Shown: positions 1 to 8,138, numbered from the stretch's first letter. The stretch: DNA of 64,000 nucleotides from Chloroflexota bacterium (GCA_016210495.1 JACQUC010000100.1:39595-103594); one strand, 5' to 3'. Notes: generated by a model from the letters alone, not told the origin. Numbers and translations: made by a program.

Positions 1-274
1 AGAACTCCAGGGTCTTGGTTGGAATAGCCAGCTTGACCTCAGCAGGCTTTGCCACCGCCTTCGGTGCTTCGACAGGCTTGCTGGGTTTCGGCGACTCAGC
101 CTCCTTAGCGGGTTTTGGAGCCTCAGGCTGCTTCGCGGGTTCAGCCGCCTTGGGCGGCTGGGTCGGCTGGGGCGCCGGGGTGGACGTGGGCGGCGCTGCC
201 GAAGTACAGCCATTCAACCACAAGGCCATCGCAACAAGAAATACCGTCGCCGTTTGGAATCTGGCAGGGCCCAT
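1..274 (-). CDS. Lipoprotein, probably an ABC solute-binding protein (3' part beyond window)
   Basis: Only the first 91 codons are in the window; the gene runs off the left edge. It starts at ATG 274 after a good ribosome binding site (GGAGGGAG). The N-terminus is a lipoprotein signal (VFLVAMALWLNGC) with a lipobox cysteine near residue 23. About 60 residues of Ala/Pro/Lys/Glu-rich linker follow. Binding-protein lipoproteins elsewhere in this window (29904-31079 and 37387-38541) have the same build, so a solute-binding protein is the best guess, but no ligand domain is visible. It lies 67 bp downstream of the two decarboxylase-like subunits and is probably in their operon. Another kind of secreted lipoprotein cannot be excluded. 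Confidence 0.6.
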   Translation of the reverse strand, partial: MGPARFQTATVFLVAMALWLNGCTSAAPPTSTPAPQPTQPPKAAEPAKQPEAPKPAKEAESPKPSKPVEAPKAVAKPAEVKLAIPTKTLEF

Positions 275-341
275 AACTCCCTCCTCAATATTTGGAATCC
301 GCGTCAAAATAGCTCATCACTTGCTAGCCAGCCGGGTTCCG

Positions 342-950
342 CTACGGAGGGCCCTGCATAATCGGAATGCCCTCCAGTTCCTCGACGTAGCGAATGAACC
401 GATACTTGTCCTCGACTCCGTTGGTGACACGCCGCTTCTCCCTGGGCCACACGTGTTCTCCAGGGTCTATTTTCGCTACCAGGTAGCCCATTTCTCCGTC
501 GCTCAGGAGCCGTCGCGCTTCGCTTGAGAAGCTGTCCACGTCTCCAACCGAAATACAATTGATGCAGCCGGCCGCTTCAGCCATTCTCGCGAGATCGGCG
601 TTGAACGCTGTGAGCGTGGGCGGTCCTCCGATGGACTCGTACATTCCGTTGTCGAACACAATCACCGTCAGGTTTGGAGGGCGTTCATTGCCTAGGGTGC
701 ACAGGATGCCGGCGTTCATCAACGTCGAGCCGTCAGAGTCGAGAGCGACGATTCGTCGGTTAGGCAGCGCAACTGCCAGACCAAGTGCCACCGAGGTTAT
801 AGAGCCCAGAGCACCAGGCGAAAAGGTGTTGTAGACACCACCGGGCCGGTAGTTCCACCAATCATCCTGCACCGCCCCAATGGTTAGAGTGAAAAGGTCC
901 TCGGGAGTGACGAGGGACGCCAGCGCACGAACCGCCTCAATCCGCTGCAT
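342..950 (-). CDS. ThDP-dependent decarboxylase, beta subunit-like (sulfopyruvate/phosphonopyruvate decarboxylase family)
   Basis: A 202-residue protein matching the C-terminal, ThDP-binding half of the sulfopyruvate/phosphonopyruvate decarboxylase family (ComE-like). The cofactor region reads ALDSDGSTLMNAG followed by LTVIVFDN, a variant of the GDG...N motif with Ser in place of the first Gly. In the family this half binds thiamine diphosphate and Mg and works with a separate N-terminal half to decarboxylate a 2-oxo acid. That partner is encoded directly upstream and overlaps by 14 bp. The start at ATG 950 is chosen because GGAGG sits 9 nt before it; the frame is open upstream to 980. The true substrate is unknown; the family also includes phosphonopyruvate and other 2-oxo acid enzymes. 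Confidence 0.75.
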   Translation of the reverse strand: MQRIEAVRALASLVTPEDLFTLTIGAVQDDWWNYRPGGVYNTFSPGALGSITSVALGLAVALPNRRIVALDSDGSTLMNAGILCTLGNERPPNLTVIVFDNGMYESIGGPPTLTAFNADLARMAEAAGCINCISVGDVDSFSSEARRLLSDGEMGYLVAKIDPGEHVWPREKRRVTNGVEDKYRFIRYVEELEGIPIMQGPP

Positions 951-1473
951 GCGACGGTACCTCCAGACAGTCACCGGCAAGAATCAACGCGACGGGCCAC
1001 TGGCTCGAGTCCGCGTGGCGGAGCACGCGCTTGATGTTCGGTTTGATCTCATCCAGTTGCCGAATGACTCGATACGGAATGCGCATCGCGTTCAAAATGG
1101 GTTCCATCGTCCAGGCGTGAGAATGTCCCCACCAGTTGGCCTCGCCGACGTCCCCTCGGTACGGCATGATCATCACCATAGGTATGTGACTATCAAAGGC
1201 GAGCCGACCGATTGGCTCACACGCCTGGCGGATGCCCGAGTTCTCCATCACCATCACAGCCTTTTTGCCCCCAAGGTAGGCACCGGTCACGATGCCGGGC
1301 ATATCCGCCTCGTTGCTCACGCGTATGTACCTGATGCCAGGTTCCTCCGCCACCAGCCGGTAGAAACTGCGCAGCAGGGATTCTGGCAATGCCGTGACGA
1401 TGCTGACACCCGCCTCTGTCAAACCTTCGATCATCAGTCGCGCGTATCGAGGCGTCTTGCTAGCAGGTCCCAC
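937..1473 (-). CDS. ThDP-dependent decarboxylase, alpha subunit-like
   Basis: A 178-residue protein resembling the N-terminal ThDP-binding domain of sulfopyruvate decarboxylase alpha subunits (ComD-like). It contains the SNEADMPGIVTGAYLGG stretch, whose Glu normally activates the cofactor aminopyrimidine. GTG 1473 is preferred as start because GGAAGGAGGG lies 5 nt upstream; the frame is open to 1551, but that extension is low-complexity. The stop overlaps the beta-subunit start, which supports translational coupling and a heteromeric enzyme. Split subunits of this size are normal for the family. Substrate cannot be assigned from sequence alone. Confidence 0.75.
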   Translation of the reverse strand: MGPASKTPRYARLMIEGLTEAGVSIVTALPESLLRSFYRLVAEEPGIRYIRVSNEADMPGIVTGAYLGGKKAVMVMENSGIRQACEPIGRLAFDSHIPMVMIMPYRGDVGEANWWGHSHAWTMEPILNAMRIPYRVIRQLDEIKPNIKRVLRHADSSQWPVALILAGDCLEVPSHAAD

Positions 1474-1516
1474 GCGCACCCTCCTTCCAAAAGAATGGCT
1501 TCCGGAAATGGATCGA

Positions 1517-1545
1517 CAGCTATGCTGAAAACGGACACTTGTCAA
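1517..1545 (-). promoter_or_regulatory. Possible sigma70-type promoter for the decarboxylase operon
   Basis: On the minus strand TTGACA (1545-1540) is followed after 17 bp by TAGCTG (1522-1517). The -35 is perfect and the -10 is poor. It lies 44 bp upstream of the GTG start at 1473. Confidence 0.3.
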
Positions 1546-1771
1546 ACACACGCGGGAATCGACAAAGACGTGCTACCACAATCGATGGGGCCGTTTTGTG
1601 CCCATAGGGTCCACCAGGGTATAGTACGTGGTCACAGAAGTGGCAATACGCGCATCAGGGCGCACAAAGGGTCTACGCTGGCCCGCTGACTTGCTCCGTT
1701 GGAGCGCGAAGTAATGGGCGACACCCAAGCGGCAGCATCGACCAGGTGAGTGTCGGCCATTATGATACCAT

Positions 1772-3045
1772 CGCTATGTTATTCTTGTCAATCCTTTTGA
1801 TTTCCAGTATCTGTTCAGACTTTGCCCGGAACATCCAGGTGCGACTAGGCCACGGGCCTGGCCGCCATCGCTCCAGGAGGTGCCTGATGAGAGGACGCAA
1901 GCCCCGCGAAGTGTACTTGCATCCAGAGGACATCCCTGTCTTGGAATCACTGGTTCGTAGGGACAAGACCGAGCAACGTGTGGCGAAGCGGGCGAGTATC
2001 CTGCTCGGTTTGGCTGCCGGTGGTCGGACCGCTTCGATAGCCGGGCGTGTGGATCGGGATCAGGCAACAGTCTGGCGAATAGCCCGTCGCTACGACGAAC
2101 GGGGCCTCCAAGCGGTCTACGATGCTGCCCGGCCAGGTCGCCCGCAGCAGATTTCCCCCCTTGGCGCGAGTGCGGATAGAGAATCCGGCCTGTTCGAAGC
2201 CTGGCGATCACGGACTGAGTTTGACCCACTGGTCGGCGCGAACTCTGCAGCGGGAGGTCACCAGACAAGAGATTATCGACACGATTCACTACAGGACGGT
2301 GGCCCGCATCCTCGCAGCGGCTACGTTGCAGCCGCATCGATGGCGCTATTGGAAGACGACAGTGTGGAATGAGTCGGCGATCCAGCGAGCGATCCGGGTG
2401 CTGTGGTGCTACGAGCGCCTCGATTGGCTTTTGGAGCGCGGCATCCTGGTCGTATGTCTTGACGAGAAACCCAATCTGCAGGTTCTCGAACGGGATGGAC
2501 CGGTGAGGCTTATGATTCCCGGCCAAGTCGAGCAGCAGGAGTTTGACTACGTGCGCCACGGGATAGTGAACTTTCTGGCAGCGATGACGCTCCATAATGG
2601 CTTGCTTTGGTCCGAGTGTTTGGAGCGCAATGACAGCGAGAGCTTTCGTCCAGCGGTACAACGTCTGTTGGATAAATACTCCTGGGCGCAAGGCATCTAC
2701 TTGGTAATGGACAACGGAGCCAGCCATATCGCTGGGGAAACACTGGCGATGCTTGCCAGCCGCAAGCCGTGGGTTCGCGTTCGCCTGACTCCGCCGCGTG
2801 CCTCCTGGCTGAACCAGGCGGAACTGCTGCTGCGTGCCTTCAGTGCCCGCTATGTCAATCGAGGTCATTGGGACGCTCGCCAGACCATGATCGAACATTT
2901 GGACGCAAGCTCGCGAGAATACAACGCTCTGTGGGCTCATCCGTTCTCCTGGTCTTGGACCCGCAACCGGTTTGACGATTGGCTGAGAGTTTGTGATTTT
3001 ATTGAAATTGGTGGCAAAAATGGCCTGTAGCTCAATAACATAGCG
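1772..3045 (+). mobile_element. IS630-family insertion sequence
   Basis: The element is delimited by the 12-bp inverted repeat CGCTATGTTATT at 1772-1783, with its complement at 3034-3045. Each copy contains a TA dinucleotide (1775-1776 and 3041-3042). IS630 elements insert at and duplicate TA, so the true ends may be TGTTATT just inside, giving about 1.26 kb. It contains one transposase gene, broken by a frameshift. The exact ends are an inference from the repeat and from the usual size of the family. Confidence 0.65.
1887..3030 (+). pseudogene. IS630-family transposase, +1 frameshift at a C6 run
   Basis: The N-terminal part starts at ATG 1887 after CCAGGAGG and encodes the helix-turn-helix DNA-binding region (KRASILLGLAAGGRTASIAG...). 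The rest, from about 2161, is one base out of frame and encodes the DDE catalytic domain: CLDEKPNLQ (D), VMDNGASH (D) and TPPRASWLNQAE (E). The change falls at a run of six C at 2155-2160; removing one C joins the frames. The N-terminal frame alone ends at 2372. All three acidic residues are present, so the protein would be active if the frames were joined by slippage. A pseudogene, a programmed frameshift or a base-calling error in the homopolymer are all possible. Confidence 0.75.
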
Positions 3046-3098
3046 CCGGTCTCAGGGCCATTTTCGGTGCCAAAATCAATTTAATCACAGGCTCTGAG
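2983..3098. repeat. Imperfect inverted repeat at the transposase 3' end
   Basis: Positions 2983-3025 match the reverse complement of 3056-3098 at 32 of 43 bases. The left arm encodes the last residues of the IS630 transposase (LRVCDFIEIGGKNGL). The right arm read on the minus strand gives LRACD, a stop, then IDFGTENGP. This looks like the tail of a second, oppositely oriented IS630-type transposase. Confidence 0.55.
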
Positions 3099-3468
3099 TG
3101 AAAGGATGGTCTCAATTCCTTGCATTTCTTCGGCCACACTCCACTAGCTTCGCTGCGCGGCGGGATGAAACAGTAGCCGTAGAGGCGGGTTTTTGGCGGG
3201 GTGGTTGTGGCGGGTGTGGGGAAACCCGCCCGCGCTCGTGGAATAAGGTGTGCGTCTTCCCACTCGGCCGCGCATTCCCCAAATCCTCCTTCCACGGGAG
3301 GACTACGCCTGCCAGTGACACAGACAGCCCGCCTTTTGGACCAGTCATTTGCGACACACTCCCGGTCCCATTCGGCGCGAAATTCTGACGCGCATCCGGA
3401 CTTCGCCCATTCGGCGACGTATGGAGCAGGCAAGTTATCTTTGCCTTGTGTGGGGAGCAAGCGGAGGA
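3099..3468. other. Gene-free stretch between the two transposases
   Basis: No credible gene was seen. Open frames here on both strands have no recognisable domain or ribosome binding site and read like antisense or out-of-frame translation of GC-rich DNA. It probably includes the unplaced downstream end of the IS66 element. Confidence 0.4.
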
Positions 3469-4914
3469 CTAGGGAGCGGGGCCTTGTGCTGGGCGGGCGC
3501 GTGAGAATCTGTCTGTCCTCCCCGTAAGGATCTCCCCACAGGCCTCTTGTAGGTCTCGCCCCTGCAGATGCCACGTACCGAATAGCGATGCCATAATGCC
3601 CTTGGTCTCGCTGCCTTTCTCAGAACGCGTGCCACCGCTTATCTTTCGGCTCACGACCGGCGGTCGCAAGCTTCGCTCCGCGGCATTGTTGTCGGCAGGC
3701 ACTCTTGGGTCAGCTACGAACATGAACAACTCCGGTAGAAACCTTTCGACCCGCTCACACAGCGTACTCATCGGCTTTCCCTTCCGGACGTGCTCGGCAC
3801 ACAGCCCCCATAGTTCCTCTTGAAACTGCTGCTGCTTCTTCTCGCGCTCAGCATCCTGCAGCCCCGCCGGCAACTGCTCATCCGGACCCGTGTACGCTTT
3901 CGCTCGGTCGAAAACTTTCCGCACTTCAGCCGCCCAGTCCTGCACTACCTTGTCCTCGGGCGATTCCGAACGATGTCGCTCCTTCAACTCGTGGATATCT
4001 CGCAAAAGGTGCACCCAGCACCGCTGGTGCTTGCCCTGATGGACGTTGTACGCACCATAGAAGTCGGTAACCAGCACCCCGCCAAATTCTTTCCCCAGCA
4101 CCTCCTGTACCACTGACCCACCTCGGCTCTTGCGATACAGAAAATAGCGCACCTCTGGCGTGCTGAAACCCCACAGATAACCATTACGCCCATTTTCCCG
4201 CCATCCGGTTTCGTCTCCGTGGACCACTGGACTGGCTCGCAGCTCTTCCTCAATTTGCTTGTATGCGTCTTTCCCCCGCGCCGAGAACCCCTGCATCAGT
4301 GCCACCAGTTCACCTACGCTCAGGTGCAGGCGATACCGACGAGCCAGAAGTTTTTGGATTACTCCAAATGGCAGCCGTTCTTCCTCCCGTAGAATGGCCA
4401 GTTCGCTCTGCACTGAGATGCCAACCCTTTGCTGCCCTACCGTCAGCTTCGCCACCTCGTCCTTCGGTGCGCAAACATTCCCACACTTCGGGCACTTTCG
4501 CTCCACAACCACATGCTCGGTCACCCTGACTCGAATTCGCGGCAACGTGATCACCTGCCGCCGGGAGACCTCTCGGCCACCTTTCAGAGGGCTCTGGCAG
4601 TGGGGACACTCAGCGTAGGCGTGCTCCATTCGATGGGTCGGCTTGTCGAGTCGCCGCGCGAATCCCTTGGCTCGCTTCCTACGTTCGTTCTTTTCGCCCT
4701 GGGGCCGATTTTCCTTTGCCCAAGCAGGCTTTTTCTTGCCATCCGCATCTCCGCCTAAACGCTCGATCTCTCGGCGCAATCGCTGATTATGCTCTTCCAC
4801 CTCCTTAACCCGTGGTTCAAGAAACAGCACGCGTTCTAGCAGTTGCTGGACGAGACGAACCAATTCCTCGCGGCTTGCACTTTCCAGATCCACGTCCACC
4901 ACATCCACCCTCAA
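3469..4914 (-). CDS. tnpC: IS66-family transposase TnpC
   Basis: A 481-residue, apparently intact IS66-type transposase. It begins with an N-terminal coiled coil (about residues 15-55, ELVRLVQQLLERVLFLE...). A basic region and a zinc-binding segment follow, with CPHC and CPKCGNVC pairs. The DDE catalytic core has HGDETGW, VTDFYGAYN and ADNNAAERSLRP. The C-terminal IS66 tail is present. TnpA and TnpB, which accompany TnpC in classical IS66 elements, are not seen nearby, so this is either a tnpC-only member (ISBst12-like) or a remnant. Terminal inverted repeats were not found by eye. It is transcribed toward the IS630 element. Confidence 0.9.
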   Translation of the reverse strand: MRVDVVDVDLESASREELVRLVQQLLERVLFLEPRVKEVEEHNQRLRREIERLGGDADGKKKPAWAKENRPQGEKNERRKRAKGFARRLDKPTHRMEHAYAECPHCQSPLKGGREVSRRQVITLPRIRVRVTEHVVVERKCPKCGNVCAPKDEVAKLTVGQQRVGISVQSELAILREEERLPFGVIQKLLARRYRLHLSVGELVALMQGFSARGKDAYKQIEEELRASPVVHGDETGWRENGRNGYLWGFSTPEVRYFLYRKSRGGSVVQEVLGKEFGGVLVTDFYGAYNVHQGKHQRCWVHLLRDIHELKERHRSESPEDKVVQDWAAEVRKVFDRAKAYTGPDEQLPAGLQDAEREKKQQQFQEELWGLCAEHVRKGKPMSTLCERVERFLPELFMFVADPRVPADNNAAERSLRPPVVSRKISGGTRSEKGSETKGIMASLFGTWHLQGRDLQEACGEILTGRTDRFSRARPAQGPAP

Positions 4915-4987
4915 CGCAAGTGTAAACTACGTGTCAATAAACCGACTGACGACCAACTGAGCGTCCTGTAGGTTGAAAAGGAAGTGG

Positions 4988-5003
4988 AAGTCTGAACAGA
5001 TAC
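4988..5003. repeat. 16-bp inverted repeat partner of 1807-1822
   Basis: AAGTCTGAACAGATAC at 4988-5003 is the exact reverse complement of 1807-1822. The two copies flank the double-transposon block. An exact 16-bp match at this distance is unlikely by chance, and the pair may be ends or shared target sequence of an older element. Confidence 0.5.
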
Positions 5004-5023
5004 AAGGACGAAGCAAAGAACAG

Positions 5024-5052
5024 TTGCTCGATACAATGATGTGATATATTAG
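5024..5052 (+). promoter_or_regulatory. Possible promoter for vapBC
   Basis: TTGCTC (5024-5029) is followed after 17 bp by TATTAG (5047-5052). Alternatively, an extended -10, TGATATATT, lies at 5042-5050. It is 34 bp before the antitoxin start. Confidence 0.3.
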
Positions 5053-5085
5053 TCCCATAGTTAAGGCCATCGTGGGAGTGGATAT

Positions 5086-5364
5086 GTGAAGGCAACGGTG
5101 AGGACTCACGTCGTGGTTCCAAAGAAGCTGGTCGATTACGTCGACGATCTGGTCGGACGTCGCAGCAGAAGTAGGTTCTTTGCCCAGGCTGTGGAGGAGA
5201 AGCTAAGACGCGTGCAACTGGTCGAGGCGGCCAGAAAGGTAGTGGGCTCTTTGGCCGATGTCGATGTGCCGGGATGGGAAACGAGCGAATCCGCTGCCGA
5301 GTGGGTACGAGCCTCTCGACAGGCAGACGAGACCCGTGTACGCAGCACCCTCGGAGATAAGTGA
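5086..5364 (+). CDS. Ribbon-helix-helix antitoxin, VapB-like
   Basis: A 92-residue protein with a short basic beta strand (TVRTHVVVPKKLVDYVDDLV) followed by two helices (SRSRFFAQAVEEKLRR). This is the layout of ribbon-helix-helix antitoxins, which bind their own operator as dimers and neutralise the toxin through the C-terminal tail. It starts at GTG 5086. Its stop overlaps the ATG of the PIN-domain toxin (TGATG at 5362-5366), the usual translational coupling of vapBC operons. The Trp- and Glu-rich C-terminal half (VPGWETSESAAEWVRASRQ) is the likely toxin-wrapping region. Confidence 0.75.
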   Translation: MKATVRTHVVVPKKLVDYVDDLVGRRSRSRFFAQAVEEKLRRVQLVEAARKVVGSLADVDVPGWETSESAAEWVRASRQADETRVRSTLGDK

Positions 5365-5846
5365 TGCGCTACCTCCTGGACACGACGGCGCTCATCGACT
5401 TCGCCAAGGGGCGGGAGCCAGCAAGCTCGCGCATCCTTGGGTTCAGCGAAGGCGGCGACGAGTTGGCAGTGTGCGCAATCAACGTCGCGGAGTTCTACGC
5501 TGGAGTTCCACCTGCGCAACGAGGTGTCTGGGACGAGTTCTTCAGCACCCTGACTTACTGGGATGTGACTGCGCAGGCCGCCCGGCATGCAGGGTGCCTA
5601 CGATTCGACTTCGCGCGCAAGGGTAGGGTGCTATCGACCACAGACGTTATTATCGCGGCGGTCGCCCAGGAAAAGGAGGCCGTTATCGTCACCGACAACA
5701 CCAAGGGACTACCCGATGGACGGCGTGCGTCTCCTGTCCATTTCCGACTGACAACACCCGGACGCTGCACTACGCCCCCGTGGTCTGCTTCAAGCCCAGG
5801 AAGACCCTTTTCTGGTGCTCGATGTGCCAGTACATCCAGACGCTGA
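5364..5846 (+). CDS. VapC-like PIN-domain toxin with frameshifted 3' end
   Basis: PIN-domain ribonuclease toxin. The four acidic metal ligands can be placed in LLDTTALIDF, NVAEFYAG, STTDVIIAA and IVTDNTK. After NTK the sequence loses family resemblance and the frame runs on to 5846. Removing one G from the GGG at 5705-5707 restores a typical VapC ending, DYPMDGVRLLSISD, with a TGA stop at 5749-5751. That restored gene would end 18 bp before the convergent UbiA-fusion gene, whereas the frame as sequenced overlaps it by 77 bp. The active-site residues lie before the shift, so activity may be reduced rather than lost. A consensus error is equally possible. Confidence 0.75.
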   Translation: MRYLLDTTALIDFAKGREPASSRILGFSEGGDELAVCAINVAEFYAGVPPAQRGVWDEFFSTLTYWDVTAQAARHAGCLRFDFARKGRVLSTTDVIIAAVAQEKEAVIVTDNTKGLPDGRRASPVHFRLTTPGRCTTPPWSASSPGRPFSGARCASTSRR

Positions 5847-7302
5847 AGGCGGCAAAAGCCACTCCAACGCCGGCCACGTAGACGATCCCCTGGGCGCCAA
5901 GCCCTTCCCACGCGAAGGCTAGCGCCAGCGCCAGCCCGGTCACCAGATGTGCCATCACCGTCATCGCGTTGGCGGGGATCAAGTCGAACGAGCTGGAATG
6001 GTGCTTTCGGGCGTGTTGCGCCGCTCGCACGCAAAGGGGTAGAGTAACGAGCGCCAATAGCGTTGCCGTGGGCAAGAACCCGATAAGGACGCCGACCGGG
6101 ATCGATACGTAGGTAGCGGCCACGAGCGCCCAATAAGCCGCGGCGGCGCGCGCGCGGCCGAGCCTCACGACCAGTGTGCGTTTGCCAACGGCCTCGTCGG
6201 CCTTGTAGTCCGGAAACTCGTTGATGTAAAGCACGGCGGCGATAAGCAGCGAGACGGGGATTGCGGCGACCACGGGGACCCAGCTCAGAGATTGCGCCTG
6301 TACATAGTAGGCGCCCAGCGTCATCAGCACGCCAAAATTCAGTCCCACCAGCAACTCGCCCACCCCTCGACTGGCGAAATCGAATGGCTTGCCCGTGTAG
6401 AAGACGCCGGAAACCACTCCGACGATGCCGAAGGCGAAGATCCACGGCCCACGCTCCAAACCAAGATAGATGCCGATCAAACAGGCAATCGAGATAAGAA
6501 GCAGAGCGCCGGCCAGCACCTCGACGGGGCTGAGCAGGCCCAACTGAATCACGCGGCTGCCGCCGCTGAAGGGTCTGACGAACTCGCGATTGACCTCATC
6601 ATTTCCGCTCTTATGATCGAAGTAATCGTTGATCACGTTCGTGCCGGCCTGGATGCAGAGGCCGGCCAACAGCGTGAGCAGGAATAGGTCCCAGCGCACC
6701 AGACCCACCGTCACAGCGGCAATAGCGGTCCCGAGCAGGATGGGCACGATACTCGCCGTCAAAAACGGCACCCGCACTGCCACCTGCCAGTTTCTCACCT
6801 TCGCCTTCAATGCGTCCAGGTCGCTCTCCTCGACACGGTTTTGGGGGAACTCCAACACCGCCGGCGGCTTGCCCTGCACGATCTCCTTGAAGACCCGGTA
6901 CTTGACGGTGTCGGGCGCCACCTTGATGCAATCCAGCATCCCCGAGTTACCCGTTTCCACCAGATACTTGACGACCGGCGACTTCCTGGCGCTGGCGGCG
7001 AGGCCCTTCTGCCTTTCCTCCTCGTCCTGGACGATGCCCGCCCGCCCGGAGATCTCGACCTCTCGCGACTCGTTGATGTCCCCCGTGTTTTCGTAGACGA
7101 GCAGTGCGATGGAAGGCTGCCGGGTTATTTGCAGCATCTTGGGATCGCCCTTTATGCTCGCCAGGTACACGTTCAAATCATCGTCGACCGCGAAATGCAT
7201 CATCCGGTTCCGCATCCCTTTGCCAGAAGAAGTGGCCACCGCCGCAACTTCTGCCCTGTCCAGAAGCGCCACGATCTCGGCCTTATCGCGCATCTCGTTC
7301 AT
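5770..7302 (-). CDS. Fusion: FMN-binding split barrel + UbiA/MenA-type prenyltransferase
   Basis: A 510-residue fusion. Residues 1 to about 155 resemble the pyridoxamine-5'-phosphate-oxidase-like FMN-binding split barrel (FAVDDDLNVYLASIKGDPKMLQI...). Residues about 175-510 are a UbiA-superfamily membrane prenyltransferase with about eight or nine helices and both Asp-rich motifs: NDYFDHKSGND (first) and DYKADEAVGKRTLVVRLGR (second). UbiA proteins join a polyprenyl diphosphate to an aromatic acceptor. MenA (demethylmenaquinone synthesis) is the closest role in a quinone-using bacterium, but no men genes are nearby. The start at ATG 7302 follows GAAGGAGGG. The two domains are normally separate proteins; the fused flavin domain could act on the prenylated product or sense redox state, which is speculative. 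Confidence 0.85.
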   Translation of the reverse strand: MNEMRDKAEIVALLDRAEVAAVATSSGKGMRNRMMHFAVDDDLNVYLASIKGDPKMLQITRQPSIALLVYENTGDINESREVEISGRAGIVQDEEERQKGLAASARKSPVVKYLVETGNSGMLDCIKVAPDTVKYRVFKEIVQGKPPAVLEFPQNRVEESDLDALKAKVRNWQVAVRVPFLTASIVPILLGTAIAAVTVGLVRWDLFLLTLLAGLCIQAGTNVINDYFDHKSGNDEVNREFVRPFSGGSRVIQLGLLSPVEVLAGALLLISIACLIGIYLGLERGPWIFAFGIVGVVSGVFYTGKPFDFASRGVGELLVGLNFGVLMTLGAYYVQAQSLSWVPVVAAIPVSLLIAAVLYINEFPDYKADEAVGKRTLVVRLGRARAAAAYWALVAATYVSIPVGVLIGFLPTATLLALVTLPLCVRAAQHARKHHSSSFDLIPANAMTVMAHLVTGLALALAFAWEGLGAQGIVYVAGVGVAFAAFSVWMYWHIEHQKRVFLGLKQTTGA

Positions 7303-7335
7303 TGCTCACCCTCCTTCGCCACGGCAATATGTAAC

Positions 7336-7364
7336 TTTATACACCAGAACTGGCCAGTTGTCCA
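7336..7364 (-). promoter_or_regulatory. Promoter for the FMN/UbiA fusion gene
   Basis: On the minus strand TGGACA (7364-7359), a 17-bp spacer and TATAAA (7341-7336), 34 bp upstream of the start codon. Confidence 0.55.
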
Positions 7365-7417
7365 TACCTTTCGCGGCCAGATCTCAGGCAGTTTGCCGTG
7401 CTCATACGCGCCTGCTG

Positions 7418-7446
7418 TGCGCCGTCGCCAAGCGTTGTGCTATAAT
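7418..7446 (+). promoter_or_regulatory. Extended -10 promoter for the site-2 protease gene
   Basis: A perfect TATAAT at 7441-7446 is preceded by TGC, giving an extended -10 (TGCTATAAT). No good -35 is visible, which fits extended -10 promoters. It lies 50 bp before the ATG. Confidence 0.5.
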
Positions 7447-7495
7447 AATGCACGGCCCGTTTTCGCAAGACGGCCGATGACAATAAGGATAACTG

Positions 7496-8137
7496 ATGAA
7501 CGAACTCGTCTATTACGCCTATGTGTTTGTGGCCATCATCCTTTCCATCAGCGTTCACGAGGCAAGCCATGCGCTGATGGCCTACAGGCTGGGCGATCCT
7601 ACTGCAAAGTACCTCGGCCGGCTGACGCTGAATCCCGTGGCGCACCTGGATCCACTGGGAACGCTGATGATCGTGATAACTACGATCTCCGGCTTTGGCA
7701 TAGGCTGGGGCAAGCCGGTGCCGGTGAATCCGTACAATCTGCGCAACGGGGCCAAGACGGGTATGGCGATGGTGTCGGTGGCCGGCCCGCTCTCCAACCT
7801 GGTGCTGGCCTCCTTCCTGGCTATCCCTATGCGCCTCGACCTAATCCCCGACCCTACCGTATTCTTTGTCTTCAGGATGATGGTGCTGCTAAACATCGCT
7901 CTTGCGGTTTTCAACATGATCCCGATTCCACCTCTGGATGGCTTCAAAGTTTTGCAGGGGATTCTTCCTAACAGACAAGCCTACGCGCTTTCCTCTCTGG
8001 AGACCTACGGCCCAGCGATCCTCATGCTGGTCATTTTCGTCGGGCCATATTTTCGATTGAATGTCCTCGGGATGATCCTTGGGCCCCTGATGCGTATAGG
8101 GTACTGGCTTATCGCCGGCGGAGCGGTTTACGGCTAG
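7496..8137 (+). CDS. Site-2 protease family intramembrane metalloprotease (M50)
   Basis: A 213-residue polytopic membrane protein. The zinc site HEASH is at residues 21-25 in the first helix, and the second conserved motif, NMIPIPPLDG, begins near residue 140, where the Asp completes zinc binding. There is no PDZ domain, so this is a compact S2P of the kind common in many bacterial phyla rather than RseP. Such enzymes cut substrate helices within the membrane; no anti-sigma factor or other likely substrate is encoded next to it. It is the first gene of a plus-strand run; the HD protein follows after 1 bp. Confidence 0.88.
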   Translation: MNELVYYAYVFVAIILSISVHEASHALMAYRLGDPTAKYLGRLTLNPVAHLDPLGTLMIVITTISGFGIGWGKPVPVNPYNLRNGAKTGMAMVSVAGPLSNLVLASFLAIPMRLDLIPDPTVFFVFRMMVLLNIALAVFNMIPIPPLDGFKVLQGILPNRQAYALSSLETYGPAILMLVIFVGPYFRLNVLGMILGPLMRIGYWLIAGGAVYG

Positions 8138-8138
8138 C

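Noticed and set aside
15..527. Open frame of 170 codons on the plus strand
   Set aside because: Glycine/serine-rich antisense of a lipoprotein signal and linker on the minus strand, and it overlaps the end of the decarboxylase gene.
1774..2940. 388-codon minus-strand frame over the IS630 element
   Set aside because: Fully antisense to the transposase, with no known domain.
3032..3574. 180-codon minus-strand frame after tnpC
   Set aside because: No ribosome site or domain; it overlaps the tnpC 3' end and the inverted repeat.
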